The position numbers and the translations under genes were made by a program. Under the pieces are notes generated by a model that had not been told where the DNA came from, did not search any database, and saw only the letters and a program-made list of their open reading frames with translations. From positions 1 to 42,046 of the forward strand of contig DITM01000010.1 of the NCBI GenBank assembly GCA_002422845.1: 42,046 nt of DNA. The letters run 5' to 3'. Positions 1-9,564 of this stretch are shown piece after piece. This stretch comes from Candidatus Paracaedibacteraceae bacterium UBA6184. Its GTDB lineage: Bacteria; Pseudomonadota; Alphaproteobacteria; UBA6184. The stretch's first letter is position 1. Each line of letters starts with the position of its first letter.

Positions 1-29
1 AATTCTAGTTATTAGTATACAAAGTCATC

Positions 30-1505
30 TTATTCTGTCAAGAAAATTTTGTCTGTTGGGGTTAATCCAAAATTCAGAAGTAACGCATCTGATCTGTTCT
101 TGTATTGAGTACGTTCTGCTAATGTATAAGGATGTTTAATTGTTAATAACCTTAATCCATTTGCTGCACATTCAATATCAATTGAAGTTGCATCCTGATG
201 ATTTGCCCATCGTTCAAAGAGTGCTGCAGCTTTTGGATGGTATTCCGCTCCTAAACAGCTTAATTTTTCTGCTGCCTTTAGAATATGATATATGCGTGCA
301 TTCTTACGATTAGCTACTAGTTCATAGACTGTAGCAGCTCGTTCATAGAGTACTGCAGCTCTGTCAATGAGTCCAAGAGCTTTTAATCCATCAGCTGCTC
401 TTTGAATACTACCTAGATCTGTATTCGGATAATGTCCAGATTTTTCATAGAGTGCTGCGGCTGTGTCAGTAAATCCAAGAGCTTTTAATGCATCTGTTGC
501 CAATCGAAGATCATCTGGATGTGCCTTCGGATGAAGTGCAGATTGTTCATAGAGTGCTACTGCTCTGTCTATGAGTCCAAGAGTTTTTAATGCACCTGCT
601 GCCAATCGAATATTACCTGGAGTTGCAGTTATATGCTGCGCAGCTAGTTCATAGAGTGCTGCTGCTCTGTCAGTAAATCGAAGAAATTTTAATCTATGTG
701 CAGATTTTTCATAGAGTGGTGCTACTCTGTCAGTCAATCGAAGAACTGTTAATCCATCTGCTACCAATCGAATATCATCTGGAGTTGCAGTTAGATGCTG
801 TGCAGATTTTTCATAGAGTGCTTCGGCTCTGTCAGTGAATCCAAGATATCTTAATCCATTTGCAGCCCTTAGAATATCATTTGGAGTTGCGTTGGGTAAT
901 AGGCCTTTTATTATATCTTTCTCAGTGTCATTAAATATTCGATTCACGTTAATGAGAGGAACAAGAGCCTTATGTTCATTAGCCGTCATCTTCTTGGTCC
1001 AAGAGTTTAGTGCAAAGGCGGCATTCAATATGTAATCAAAGGATTCATCTGTCTTAATTCCAAGAAATGTAAGTAGTGCCTTATTTTCAGAAGTATTGGA
1101 GAACCGTTCTAATAGTCTGGGTACAACGTTACTGTGTCTCCAAATATTTAGTGCAGTTAACACAGGTTGAGCAATTTTATGCCAATTCGTCGACGTTAGT
1201 GCTAATCTACATACATCCTTTAGATCTAATAAACCCAGAGTAATCCCCCTAGAACTTTGAACAGCACATTCAGAAAGCTGTTCGGCTACTTCCTTAGAAT
1301 TCTCTTTGACTACTTCCCCAGAAAACTTTCTGAGTAATTCCGGAGGTAATACTAGTATTGATCGTGGACGTTGAGATGTGGTGACTATGGATGACTGCTC
1401 AACAGTTGTTGATTCATCTTCGAAACCAGAGAATGGCTCTGAACCAAAAGCGGTGGGTAACGTTATTACGGTAGTCATCAGCAATGATTGAAGGGTGTGT
1501 TTCAT
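30..1505 (-). CDS. Secreted TPR-like repeat protein with F-box-like segment
   Basis: 491 residues. Residues 1-20 form a signal peptide (Lys/His start, hydrophobic core, TAFG site), so Sec export is likely. After a Ser/Thr-rich linker, LPPELL (53-58) and LLDLKDVCRLALTSTNWHKIA (about 92-112) resemble the two halves of a eukaryotic F-box, separated by a longer spacer than usual. From about 205 onward there are degenerate tandem repeats of about 36 residues with the core DRAxALYEKSAxH followed by an AADGLxxLG-type helix, resembling TPR/Sel1 helical hairpins; the unit near 265-285 is contracted. The ATG has AGGAG seven bases upstream. A paralog sits at the right end of the window (41555 onward). 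A host-directed effector role is inference; the repeats and signal peptide are directly visible. Confidence 0.7.
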   Translation of the reverse strand: MKHTLQSLLMTTVITLPTAFGSEPFSGFEDESTTVEQSSIVTTSQRPRSILVLPPELLRKFSGEVVKENSKEVAEQLSECAVQSSRGITLGLLDLKDVCRLALTSTNWHKIAQPVLTALNIWRHSNVVPRLLERFSNTSENKALLTFLGIKTDESFDYILNAAFALNSWTKKMTANEHKALVPLINVNRIFNDTEKDIIKGLLPNATPNDILRAANGLRYLGFTDRAEALYEKSAQHLTATPDDIRLVADGLTVLRLTDRVAPLYEKSAHRLKFLRFTDRAAALYELAAQHITATPGNIRLAAGALKTLGLIDRAVALYEQSALHPKAHPDDLRLATDALKALGFTDTAAALYEKSGHYPNTDLGSIQRAADGLKALGLIDRAAVLYERAATVYELVANRKNARIYHILKAAEKLSCLGAEYHPKAAALFERWANHQDATSIDIECAANGLRLLTIKHPYTLAERTQYKNRSDALLLNFGLTPTDKIFLTE

Positions 1506-1512
1506 AATGGGA

Positions 1513-1555
1513 CTCCTATATGGATTTTATATAGGGACGATTGTCAAGAAGTCAA
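1513..1555 (-). promoter_or_regulatory. Promoter and ribosome binding site of the repeat-protein gene
   Basis: Reading the minus strand, TTGACT (1550-1555) is followed after 16 bases by TATATA (1528-1533), then AGGAG (1513-1517) seven bases before the ATG. The stretch from TTGACTTCTTGACAA to the -10 is nearly shared with the region upstream of the paralog at 41555, which supports a functional sigma-70-type promoter. Confidence 0.6.
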
Positions 1556-1647
1556 GTGAATGGGTTTTTGAAAATGAAGGTGTATAGATATGCGCACTTT
1601 TGAAGGACATCTTTTATATCCGTTGTTGGTATACTCTATCTTTCATC

Positions 1648-1675
1648 TTGACCAATAAGCTAAGTGGTTTATAAT
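1648..1675 (+). promoter_or_regulatory. Sigma-70-like promoter upstream of glyQ
   Basis: TTGACC (1648-1653), a 16-base spacer and a perfect TATAAT (1670-1675). Transcription would begin near 1682, only about 9 bases before the first possible ATG (1691) but about 21 bases before the second (1703). It lies in the gap between divergent genes and would drive glyQ and glyS. Confidence 0.6.
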
Positions 1676-1690
1676 TCACTTCAATAACCA

Positions 1691-2578
1691 ATGGAAACGC
1701 GAATGCACTTTCAACAGATTGTTTTTAAACTACAAGAATTTTGGGGAAACCATGGGTGTGCGATTGTAACCCCTTATGATATGGAAGTGGGTGCCGGAAC
1801 GTTTCACCCTGATACAACGCTTAGATCCGTTGGACCGATTCCATTAAATGTGGCGCACGTTCAGGTATCCAGGCGCCCCAGCGATGGACGTTATGGAAAA
1901 AACCCTAACCGATTGCAACGGTTTCATCAGTTTCAAGTGTTATTGAAACCCAGCCCCGCCAACATCCAAGAATTATATTTAGATAGCTTGCGGATGTTAG
2001 GCTTAGATCCCCTAAAACATGACATTCGGTTTGTAGAAGACGATTGGGAAAGCCCCACTTTGGGTGCCGCAGGTTTGGGGTGGGAAGTCTGGTGTGACGG
2101 TATGGAAATCACGCAGTTTACGTATTTTCAACAAGTTGGTGGCATTGAATGTGAACTGGTATCTGGCGAGATCGCCTATGGAATCGAACGCATTGCGTGT
2201 ATTTTACAAGACGTTGAAAACATTTTTGAAATCAATTGGAATGGCAAAGACGGCAAGGATAAAATTACTTTAGGGGATTTATTCCAACAGAATGAAGAAG
2301 AATTTTCATATTATAACTTTGAATTAGCCGATACGGATATGTTGTTCAGACATTTTACGGATGTCGAGTCTCAATGCTTTAAATTGATTGAACATCACTA
2401 TGCCCTGCCCGCGTATGACATGTGTATTAAGGCAAGCCACTTATTTAACTTATTAAATGCCCGTGGAGTTATCAGCGTATTAGAACGTGCCAGTTATATT
2501 GGACGAGTACGCGCCATGGCAAAAGCCTGCTGCCAAACTTATTTAGAATCAACTCAAAGACGCCAAGTACAAGGATAA
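1691..2578 (+). CDS. glyQ: Glycine--tRNA ligase alpha subunit
   Basis: 295 residues, the usual length for the class II alpha subunit of the bacterial alpha2beta2 glycyl-tRNA synthetase, which forms glycyl-adenylate and charges tRNA-Gly in the cytoplasm. Family signatures: TPYDMEVGAGTFHPDT near the N terminus, SRRPSDGRYGKNPNRLQ, FQVLLKPSP, EDDWESPTLGAAGLGWEVWCDGMEITQFTYFQQ and GEIAYGIERIA. The second ATG at 1703 (MHFQQIV) matches the family N terminus better and has GGAA six bases upstream, so it may be the true start given the promoter position. glyS follows after a 5-base gap and is probably translationally coupled. Confidence 0.96.
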   Translation: METRMHFQQIVFKLQEFWGNHGCAIVTPYDMEVGAGTFHPDTTLRSVGPIPLNVAHVQVSRRPSDGRYGKNPNRLQRFHQFQVLLKPSPANIQELYLDSLRMLGLDPLKHDIRFVEDDWESPTLGAAGLGWEVWCDGMEITQFTYFQQVGGIECELVSGEIAYGIERIACILQDVENIFEINWNGKDGKDKITLGDLFQQNEEEFSYYNFELADTDMLFRHFTDVESQCFKLIEHHYALPAYDMCIKASHLFNLLNARGVISVLERASYIGRVRAMAKACCQTYLESTQRRQVQG

Positions 2579-2583
2579 TCGCC

Positions 2584-4683
2584 GTGGATATTTCAATGGA
2601 TATTTTAATCGAACTTCAAATGGAAGAAGTCCCTGCTCGCATGCAGGGCATGGCCGAAGAAACCATTAAGCGTATGTTTGATGCATTTTGCTTGGATCAT
2701 GGTATTAAATCTGAATCAGTACGGATTTTATCAACCCCACGGCGATTAGCTTTGATTGCAACGGGATTGCCTAAAGAACAGGCAGATCAACTGATTGAGC
2801 GCAAAGGCCCCAGGACAGATGCCCCTCAACAAGCATTAGACGGCTTTTTTCAATCCGTGGGATTAACACCAGATCAATGTACTCAATTAGAAACACCCAA
2901 GGGTATATTTTGGATTGCGAATATTGAAAAAAAAGGACACCCTTTATCTGAGCTGATTAAGATATTTATCGAAGATCTTTTAACAAGTTTTCCGTGGCCA
3001 AAAACCATGCGTTGGGGAACGGTTCCATTTCGATGGGTTCGCCCGCTGCATCGCATTTTAATGTTGGTGGATAATACGCCAATGACAGGGGATATTTTAA
3101 GTATTCCGTTTGTAAATACAACGATTGGACATCGTTTCTTGGGACAAGCGACATCCCCAGCGATTAGCTCAATTGCTGAATACGAAGCCTTTTTAACGGC
3201 GAATTATGTCATGGCAGATCGGTCATCCCGACGACAAACGATCCTGGATCAAGTTACAAAACTTGCTGCTAAATTAGGGGTATCTTGGAATGAAGATCAA
3301 GGTCTGCTAGACGAAGTTACCGGTTTGGTTGAATACCCAGTCGTTCTAGACGGCAGCATTGATGCTGAGTTTATGGGATTACCCAAAGAACTAATGGTTT
3401 CTGTCATGAAAACCCATCAGCGGTATTTTACATTTTCCAACCCCGATGGGACGCTAGCCCCCTATTTTGGAATTGTCGCCAATAACTTAACGGCTGAAAC
3501 CGATGGTGCAATCGTTCGTCATGGGAATGAAAAGGTTCTGCGCGCCAGATTATCAGATGGTCAATTCTATTGGGAAACAGATAAAAACACCCCCTTAGAA
3601 ACCTTTGCGGAAAAGCTGGAAACCATCGTATTTCACCAACGTTTAGGTACGTTAAAAGACAAACGTAAACGCATTGCTCATGCTGCTAGATTTTTAAACC
3701 AATGGGTGGGATTGCCCCAGGATTCATTGCGTGAAGCGTCTGAGCTTTGCAAAGCAGACTTGGTTAGCGGTGTCGTCGGTGAGTTCCCCGAACTACAAGG
3801 CATTATGGGCGGATACTATGCTGTTCATCAAGGAAAGGCATCCATTGCAAAGGCTATGGCGGATCATTACAAACCACTGGGGCCTAATGATTCGTTACCC
3901 CGTGATTTAATGGGAATAGTCATTGCATTGGCGGACAAACTGGACACATTGGTTGGTTTTTTTGCGATCAACGAAAAGCCAACAGGATCCAAAGATCCCT
4001 TTGCCTTACGCCGCGCAGCCCTGGGTATTTTGCGATTGTTATTTGCAGCCCACGAAGATCATGGAAAAGATATTAATGTGCGATTAGATGCATTGGTGCG
4101 GAATCTGTTAACTGAATACCACCACGTTAACGGCTTAAATTTTGATATAGACGCCGCTGTAACGGATGTTGTGACATTCTTTACTGAACGCTTAAAAGTA
4201 TCCTTAAAAGACAGCGGATATCGTTATGATATGATTGAAGCGATTCTGGGATCTTCCCACAGCTGTACCCTTATTCAAATCAAACATCGGTTGGATGTGT
4301 TAACTGAATTTATGTCCATGGGGAAATCTGCCGATTTATTATCGGGATACAACCGTTTGTGGAATATTTTAAAAGCACAAAAATTATTACCCACTGATCT
4401 GGATATTGACCCCACTTTATTACGTGAAGAAGCCGAACAAACGTTATATAAAGAATGGCAAAAAAGATCTGTTGAAAATTTAATTGCAACTGAAAAATAT
4501 GAAACTGCATTGATTTTATTTACGGAAATGAAACCTTTTATTGATAAGTTCTTTGACAGCGTGATGGTGAATGATCAGGATGATACCCTGCGTCAAAATC
4601 GATTGGCGTTATTGGTTGCAGTGTTGCAATCGATTAAATCATTCGCATCACTTGAAAAAATTGTGTGTGAAAACAAAAATTAA
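2584..4683 (+). CDS. glyS: Glycine--tRNA ligase beta subunit
   Basis: 699 residues, typical for GlyS, the subunit that binds tRNA-Gly and assembles with GlyQ. Recognisable segments include LIELQMEEVPARM at the N terminus, STPRRLAL, ERKGPRTDAP, KTMRWG, RPLHRIL, FVNTTIGHRFLG, EVTGLVEYPVVLDGS, MVSVMKTHQRYFTF, ARLSDGQFYWE, ELCKADLVSGVVGEFPELQGIMGGYYA and GSKDPFALRRAALGILRLL. The start used is GTG at 2584 with AAGGA about 10 bases upstream; ATG at 2596 (MDILIELQ) is an equally family-like alternative. It directly follows glyQ. Confidence 0.96.
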   Translation: MDISMDILIELQMEEVPARMQGMAEETIKRMFDAFCLDHGIKSESVRILSTPRRLALIATGLPKEQADQLIERKGPRTDAPQQALDGFFQSVGLTPDQCTQLETPKGIFWIANIEKKGHPLSELIKIFIEDLLTSFPWPKTMRWGTVPFRWVRPLHRILMLVDNTPMTGDILSIPFVNTTIGHRFLGQATSPAISSIAEYEAFLTANYVMADRSSRRQTILDQVTKLAAKLGVSWNEDQGLLDEVTGLVEYPVVLDGSIDAEFMGLPKELMVSVMKTHQRYFTFSNPDGTLAPYFGIVANNLTAETDGAIVRHGNEKVLRARLSDGQFYWETDKNTPLETFAEKLETIVFHQRLGTLKDKRKRIAHAARFLNQWVGLPQDSLREASELCKADLVSGVVGEFPELQGIMGGYYAVHQGKASIAKAMADHYKPLGPNDSLPRDLMGIVIALADKLDTLVGFFAINEKPTGSKDPFALRRAALGILRLLFAAHEDHGKDINVRLDALVRNLLTEYHHVNGLNFDIDAAVTDVVTFFTERLKVSLKDSGYRYDMIEAILGSSHSCTLIQIKHRLDVLTEFMSMGKSADLLSGYNRLWNILKAQKLLPTDLDIDPTLLREEAEQTLYKEWQKRSVENLIATEKYETALILFTEMKPFIDKFFDSVMVNDQDDTLRQNRLALLVAVLQSIKSFASLEKIVCENKN

Positions 4684-4751
4684 GCTTGATTTTTAAACCA
4701 AATTGGATATTATGCATTCAGTTGTTAACAAAAAGAACAACGTTTCAAAAA

Positions 4752-4826
4752 GCGGGTGTAGCTCAGGGGTAGAGCACAACCTTGCCAAGGTTGGGGTCGA
4801 GGGTTCGAATCCCTTCACCCGCTCCA
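4752..4826 (+). tRNA. tRNA-Gly (anticodon GCC)
   Basis: A 75-base cloverleaf with acceptor GCGGGTG/CACCCGC, discriminator T and encoded CCA, D-arm GCTC/GAGC, anticodon stem CAACC/GGTTG around loop TTGCCAA (anticodon GCC), and T-arm GAGGG-TTCGAAT-CCCTT. It lies about 70 bases after glyS, the gene for its own charging enzyme, and before the glutamate dehydrogenase gene. Confidence 0.95.
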
Positions 4827-4872
4827 GTTTGGCCTCCCTTTTAATATTACTATATCAATCAGGAGCCTTCTG

Positions 4873-7800
4873 TTGACTTCAATTACAAAACAATCATATC
4901 TTCAAAAGATATTAAAAAGCATTTCCTTTCAACACAAAGGATTCCGTCAATTTGCAGAACGCTATTTGCAACACCTATCAACGTCTGCTTTAAAGCGACT
5001 TAAACCCTCTGACATAAAAACATTGCTGAATGAGGGGTGGTTGTTTTTGCAATCATGGACGCATGCAACGCCTAAGGTTTCGATCCAAAACATATCGTCA
5101 CTGGAACCCAGTCAGGAACGCGGAACAGTTATTCAACTGTTATTAAATAACTTACCGTTTGTAACGGATTCTATTAGCACAGAAATTCGCCGCCGTGGGT
5201 ATGACGTAAATTTTATGTTACGTGGCACGTTTAATGTTACCCGTGAAAATGGCGTGTTAACTGATTTACAAACGAATATGAATGGGCAATCGAATGAGAT
5301 GCTGTTGCATATTGAATTGCGCCAACAGTTGGATTTAGCGTCATTAGAGCTGTTAGAAAAAGACTTATTAAGCATTGCCGAAGACATTCAACTGGCTGTG
5401 GATGATTTCTCACCAATGACGACGGTACTTGATGATGTTAAATCAAAATTGTTAACAGCAGAAAAACATGATGAGGCTGCGTTCTTGGAATGGCTTTCCA
5501 ATGGTCACTTTATCTTTTTGGGTGTGATTGAACACAATCAGGGAGCACCCTTTTATCCGTTAGGCATTCTAAAACAAACGAGTGCATATGCCGGCCTGTT
5601 AAATGAATTACAAACAACGGCTCGCACATCATCTGCACCACTGTGGGTACACAAACCTTCGTTTACATCAAAAATTGATCGCCATGAGCCCTTAGACATC
5701 GTGCGCATTTCGCTAGATGACGGCAAAGAAGTCTCATTCGTTGGAATTTTAACCTACGCGGCAAAATCAATTTCATTCGATCAAATTCCGTATGTTTCCA
5801 ATAAATTACTTGAAATTATGGAGCAGGCTGAACTGCAAGATGAATCGCTGGATCGAAAAGAAATTACCACTGCGATCAATCATTTGCCATTGGTTGAAAT
5901 GATGAGTTTATCCGCTGATGACATCGCCAATATTTGCAAGGGCATCTTAACCCATCAGTCGAAATACATTGCATTGGCTCATCATCGATTTGATCCGCTG
6001 TTGAATCAAGTGTCGGTGTTGGTATACATGCACCACGAAAAGCTTAATGATTCCACACGGTCACTTATCAACACGTTACTAGAAAACGAGCTGAAATCTT
6101 CTATTCTGCATACCGAAACCACGTACATTGATAACGATCTTGTCTGCATGTATACTCTATTAAAATCGACCACTGATCCAAAAGACATCATTGCAACGTT
6201 ACCCGATAAAATTGCGACTGTCACACTTTCATGGACTGATCGTTTGCGTTCAGCCTTGCTTGATGTGTGTGGTCTTGTTGAAGGTAAAACGCTGTATAAA
6301 AATTATGCAAATATCTTTGATGCCCCATACAAATCTAAATACACCCCCGACGCAGCAGCTAAAGATATTATCGTTATCGAATCATTATGCAACCACAATA
6401 CGCACATTAATCTGGAGCTTTATGATCAAGTTTCCACAGAAAATGGTCATCAATTCCATTTAAAGTTTTTTAAAGACTCAACACCCTTTGCATTGTTTGA
6501 ATTATTTACGTTATTAGATAATTTAAAGTTAAAGCTGATTTCAGAAGCGTCTTTTCAAGTGTCATTAACATCAGTGGATAAAACATATTGGATTCATGAT
6601 TTAATTGTACAGTCAGTAGCCCCCTTAGATTTTGATCGTATTTCAGGCTCATTCAAACAACTGTGCCAAAAGATTCTAGCTGATGAGGTTTCCAATGATG
6701 ATTTAAACTCGCTGGCGGTCACAGAGGCATTAACGTACCGACAGATTACATTACTGAAAGCATTTATCAGTTATTTAAAGCAAATCCAATTTCCGTTTGG
6801 TGGAAAATATAATAGAGATATCTTATTAAAGAACTCACATTTAACTGCAACAATTGTTAACTTATTTGAGGCTAAATTCTCACCTTATGTTCAGGAAGAT
6901 CAACGTTTTTATCTTGTTGAATCCTTAACTGCACACTTTGAACAACAGTTAAAAGAATTAACGGGAGAAGACGAAGATAAACTATTCCGTCATTTGTACA
7001 ACTTAGTCACCTATGTTCTGCGTACAAACTATTTTGTGATGGACGCATCCGGAGAATCAAAACAGTTTGTCTCGTTAAAAATTGACAGTAAAAACATCAC
7101 TGATATGCCCTTACCTGCCCCAATGGTTGAAGTCTTTGTATATTCAAAAGAATTTGAAGCCATTCATTTGCGTTGCGGCAAAATCGCACGTGGCGGGATT
7201 CGTTGGTCGGATCGTGGAGAAGATTATCGCACGGAGGTTTTAGGGTTAGTCAAAGCTCAAAATACTAAAAACGCAGTGATTGTCCCCTTGGGATCAAAAG
7301 GCGGATTCTATATTAAAAAAGCTGATGCGACACACGCTGATGCCATTGACTGTTACAAAAACATGATGCGTGGGCTGTTAGACATCACAGATAATTTAGT
7401 TGATGGATACGTGATTCATCCCAAGAATGTTATTCATTATGATGAAAATGACCCTTATCTGGTTGTTGCTGCTGACAAAGGAACTGCTAGTTTTTCAGAC
7501 ATTGCAAACAGCATTTCCGCTGAGTATAATTTCTGGTTAAAAGACGCATTTGCATCTGGAGGATCAGCCGGTTACGACCACAAAAAGATGGCAATCACGT
7601 CTCGTGGAGCCTGGGAATCTGTAAAGCAACATTTTAAAGAAGCTCTCAATATTGATCCAGAGACCCATACAATTACCGCTGTTGGTGTTGGAGATATGTC
7701 AGGAGACGTCTTTGGTAACGGAGTGTTACGATCAAAAACCATTCAGTTAAAGGCAGCCTTTAACCACCAACATATTTTTATTGATCCAACTCCGGATGCT

Positions 7801-9564
7801 GCGATTAGCTTTAATGAGCGCCAACGTTTATTTAACTTACAGCGCTCTACCTGGGCAGATTATAGCTCTGAGATCTTGTCGGTTGGAGGTATGATTATTG
7901 AGCGATCCAGTAAAACTGTAACATTGACGTCTGAAGCAAAGTCCTTTTTAGGACTAAAAGCAGACACAGTTCGTCCATCTGACATCATGCAGGCTATTTT
8001 AAAAGCTGACGTTGATTTGATGTGGTTGGGTGGAATTGGAACGTATATTAAAGCGTTTTCTGAAACGGATGAAGCTGTATCTGATCATGCAAACAATGCC
8101 ATCCGTGTGAATGGTCAAGACGTTCGAGCAAAAATTATTGGAGAGGGTGCAAATTTAGGGTGCACTCAAAAAGGACGCATTGAATATGCCTCAACCCGCA
8201 ATGGTCGCATTAATACTGATTTTATCGATAACTCTGGTGGGGTTGACTGTTCTGACCATGAAGTGAACATCAAGATCTTACTGAACCAAATTGTTCACAC
8301 GGGCAATCTTACATTGGAAAATCGCAACGCCTTATTAAGGCAAATGACAGATAAAGTTGGACATGCCGTTACGTCAGAAAATGTATTGCAAAATCTGGCT
8401 TTGTCTTATGCGGCACATTATTCTGCGCCGTTCTTAAATGAGTATGCAGCGATTACTCAGCATTTAAGCATTCATGCCGGGTTGAATTCTGCCATTGAAT
8501 TTTTACCGACACTTATAGAGTTTAATGAACGACAAAAATTGCATCAAGGGTTATCACGACCTGAGTTATCAGTATTGTTGTCGTATACAAAAAACCATCT
8601 GAAAACAGAATTGTTAAAAACAAGCATCTTGGATCATGATTATTTCAAATCATTTTTGCTGGGCTATTTCCCCTCTGATCTTACTATCTATGCAAATGAG
8701 ATGGAATCACATCCATTGCGTCGGGAAATTATCGCAACAAAACTGGCCAGTGAAATGGTAGATCGCCTAGGGATTCATTTTATCCATCGATTATCCCATC
8801 AGACGGGAAAATCCATTTCAGATATTTTAAATGCCTATATGATTATCAGAGATTTCTTTAACCTAGAATCCATGTGGGCTGATTTTGATGCAGCATTGCC
8901 GCATTTAACGTATGATGATCGTATCGACTTTATGCATTCCATCAGCGAAACGGTTTATTCTGCAAGTACGTGGCTGTTAACTTATTCGACATTACGTTTA
9001 GACATTCATGCTGACTCCGCAAGATTAACCGAAGTCTTTAAATCCACAGAAAAAACAAACCTATTGCTTTCAGGATCCAATCAGTGCAGTTTGCCGACAA
9101 ACAAAGATGTCCACTTAAAAGGGCATATTTACACGTTGCAACAGCGTTTGACCGCCTTACAGCTCAGTACGCTTGGGACTGATTTTAACAGTGAGCATTT
9201 AGCATTATTTGAGAAAGTTCATATTCAAATACAGTCTGAAATTAACTTTGATTTGTTACATCTGATGCTAAAAAATATACCAAATACAAATTTTTGGAGT
9301 CAATTGTTCGTACTTGGAACGCAACTTGAGCTAGAACATTTACACGGTCACTTGACTAATAGAGTTAGTATCTCTATATTAGCCAAGCAAAACACCTTGG
9401 ATAATATTATCTTAACACATAAGGTGAATATAGAATGGCTGTCTCATATGATTCAACAAACGATGATCAACACCGCATACGACCCTGCAGCTGTCATCGT
9501 TATATTGCGACATTTAGAAAGCCTAATTAACTCAATCATTAAAGATTTAGAGACCCACGGATGA
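4873..9564 (+). CDS. gdhB: NAD-specific glutamate dehydrogenase, large (~180 kDa) type
   Basis: 1563 residues, close to the usual ~1600 of the alphaproteobacterial/actinobacterial large NAD-GDH, which interconverts glutamate and 2-oxoglutarate plus ammonia. The N-terminal ~700 residues carry the regulatory region of the family (LPFVTDSISTEIRRRGYD is typical). The catalytic part is seen as KIARGGIRWSDRGEDYRTEVLGLVKAQ, PLGSKGGFY, VVAADKGTASFSDIAN, GGSAGYDHKKM, GVGDMSGDVFGNG and GEGANLGCTQKGRI. The start is a TTG with AGGAG (4861-4865) seven bases upstream; no better start lies nearby. It overlaps dusB by 4 bases, suggesting cotranscription. In an organism with a reduced Ntr system it would probably feed host glutamate into the TCA cycle (inference). 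Confidence 0.95.
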   Translation: MTSITKQSYLQKILKSISFQHKGFRQFAERYLQHLSTSALKRLKPSDIKTLLNEGWLFLQSWTHATPKVSIQNISSLEPSQERGTVIQLLLNNLPFVTDSISTEIRRRGYDVNFMLRGTFNVTRENGVLTDLQTNMNGQSNEMLLHIELRQQLDLASLELLEKDLLSIAEDIQLAVDDFSPMTTVLDDVKSKLLTAEKHDEAAFLEWLSNGHFIFLGVIEHNQGAPFYPLGILKQTSAYAGLLNELQTTARTSSAPLWVHKPSFTSKIDRHEPLDIVRISLDDGKEVSFVGILTYAAKSISFDQIPYVSNKLLEIMEQAELQDESLDRKEITTAINHLPLVEMMSLSADDIANICKGILTHQSKYIALAHHRFDPLLNQVSVLVYMHHEKLNDSTRSLINTLLENELKSSILHTETTYIDNDLVCMYTLLKSTTDPKDIIATLPDKIATVTLSWTDRLRSALLDVCGLVEGKTLYKNYANIFDAPYKSKYTPDAAAKDIIVIESLCNHNTHINLELYDQVSTENGHQFHLKFFKDSTPFALFELFTLLDNLKLKLISEASFQVSLTSVDKTYWIHDLIVQSVAPLDFDRISGSFKQLCQKILADEVSNDDLNSLAVTEALTYRQITLLKAFISYLKQIQFPFGGKYNRDILLKNSHLTATIVNLFEAKFSPYVQEDQRFYLVESLTAHFEQQLKELTGEDEDKLFRHLYNLVTYVLRTNYFVMDASGESKQFVSLKIDSKNITDMPLPAPMVEVFVYSKEFEAIHLRCGKIARGGIRWSDRGEDYRTEVLGLVKAQNTKNAVIVPLGSKGGFYIKKADATHADAIDCYKNMMRGLLDITDNLVDGYVIHPKNVIHYDENDPYLVVAADKGTASFSDIANSISAEYNFWLKDAFASGGSAGYDHKKMAITSRGAWESVKQHFKEALNIDPETHTITAVGVGDMSGDVFGNGVLRSKTIQLKAAFNHQHIFIDPTPDAAISFNERQRLFNLQRSTWADYSSEILSVGGMIIERSSKTVTLTSEAKSFLGLKADTVRPSDIMQAILKADVDLMWLGGIGTYIKAFSETDEAVSDHANNAIRVNGQDVRAKIIGEGANLGCTQKGRIEYASTRNGRINTDFIDNSGGVDCSDHEVNIKILLNQIVHTGNLTLENRNALLRQMTDKVGHAVTSENVLQNLALSYAAHYSAPFLNEYAAITQHLSIHAGLNSAIEFLPTLIEFNERQKLHQGLSRPELSVLLSYTKNHLKTELLKTSILDHDYFKSFLLGYFPSDLTIYANEMESHPLRREIIATKLASEMVDRLGIHFIHRLSHQTGKSISDILNAYMIIRDFFNLESMWADFDAALPHLTYDDRIDFMHSISETVYSASTWLLTYSTLRLDIHADSARLTEVFKSTEKTNLLLSGSNQCSLPTNKDVHLKGHIYTLQQRLTALQLSTLGTDFNSEHLALFEKVHIQIQSEINFDLLHLMLKNIPNTNFWSQLFVLGTQLELEHLHGHLTNRVSISILAKQNTLDNIILTHKVNIEWLSHMIQQTMINTAYDPAAVIVILRHLESLINSIIKDLETHG

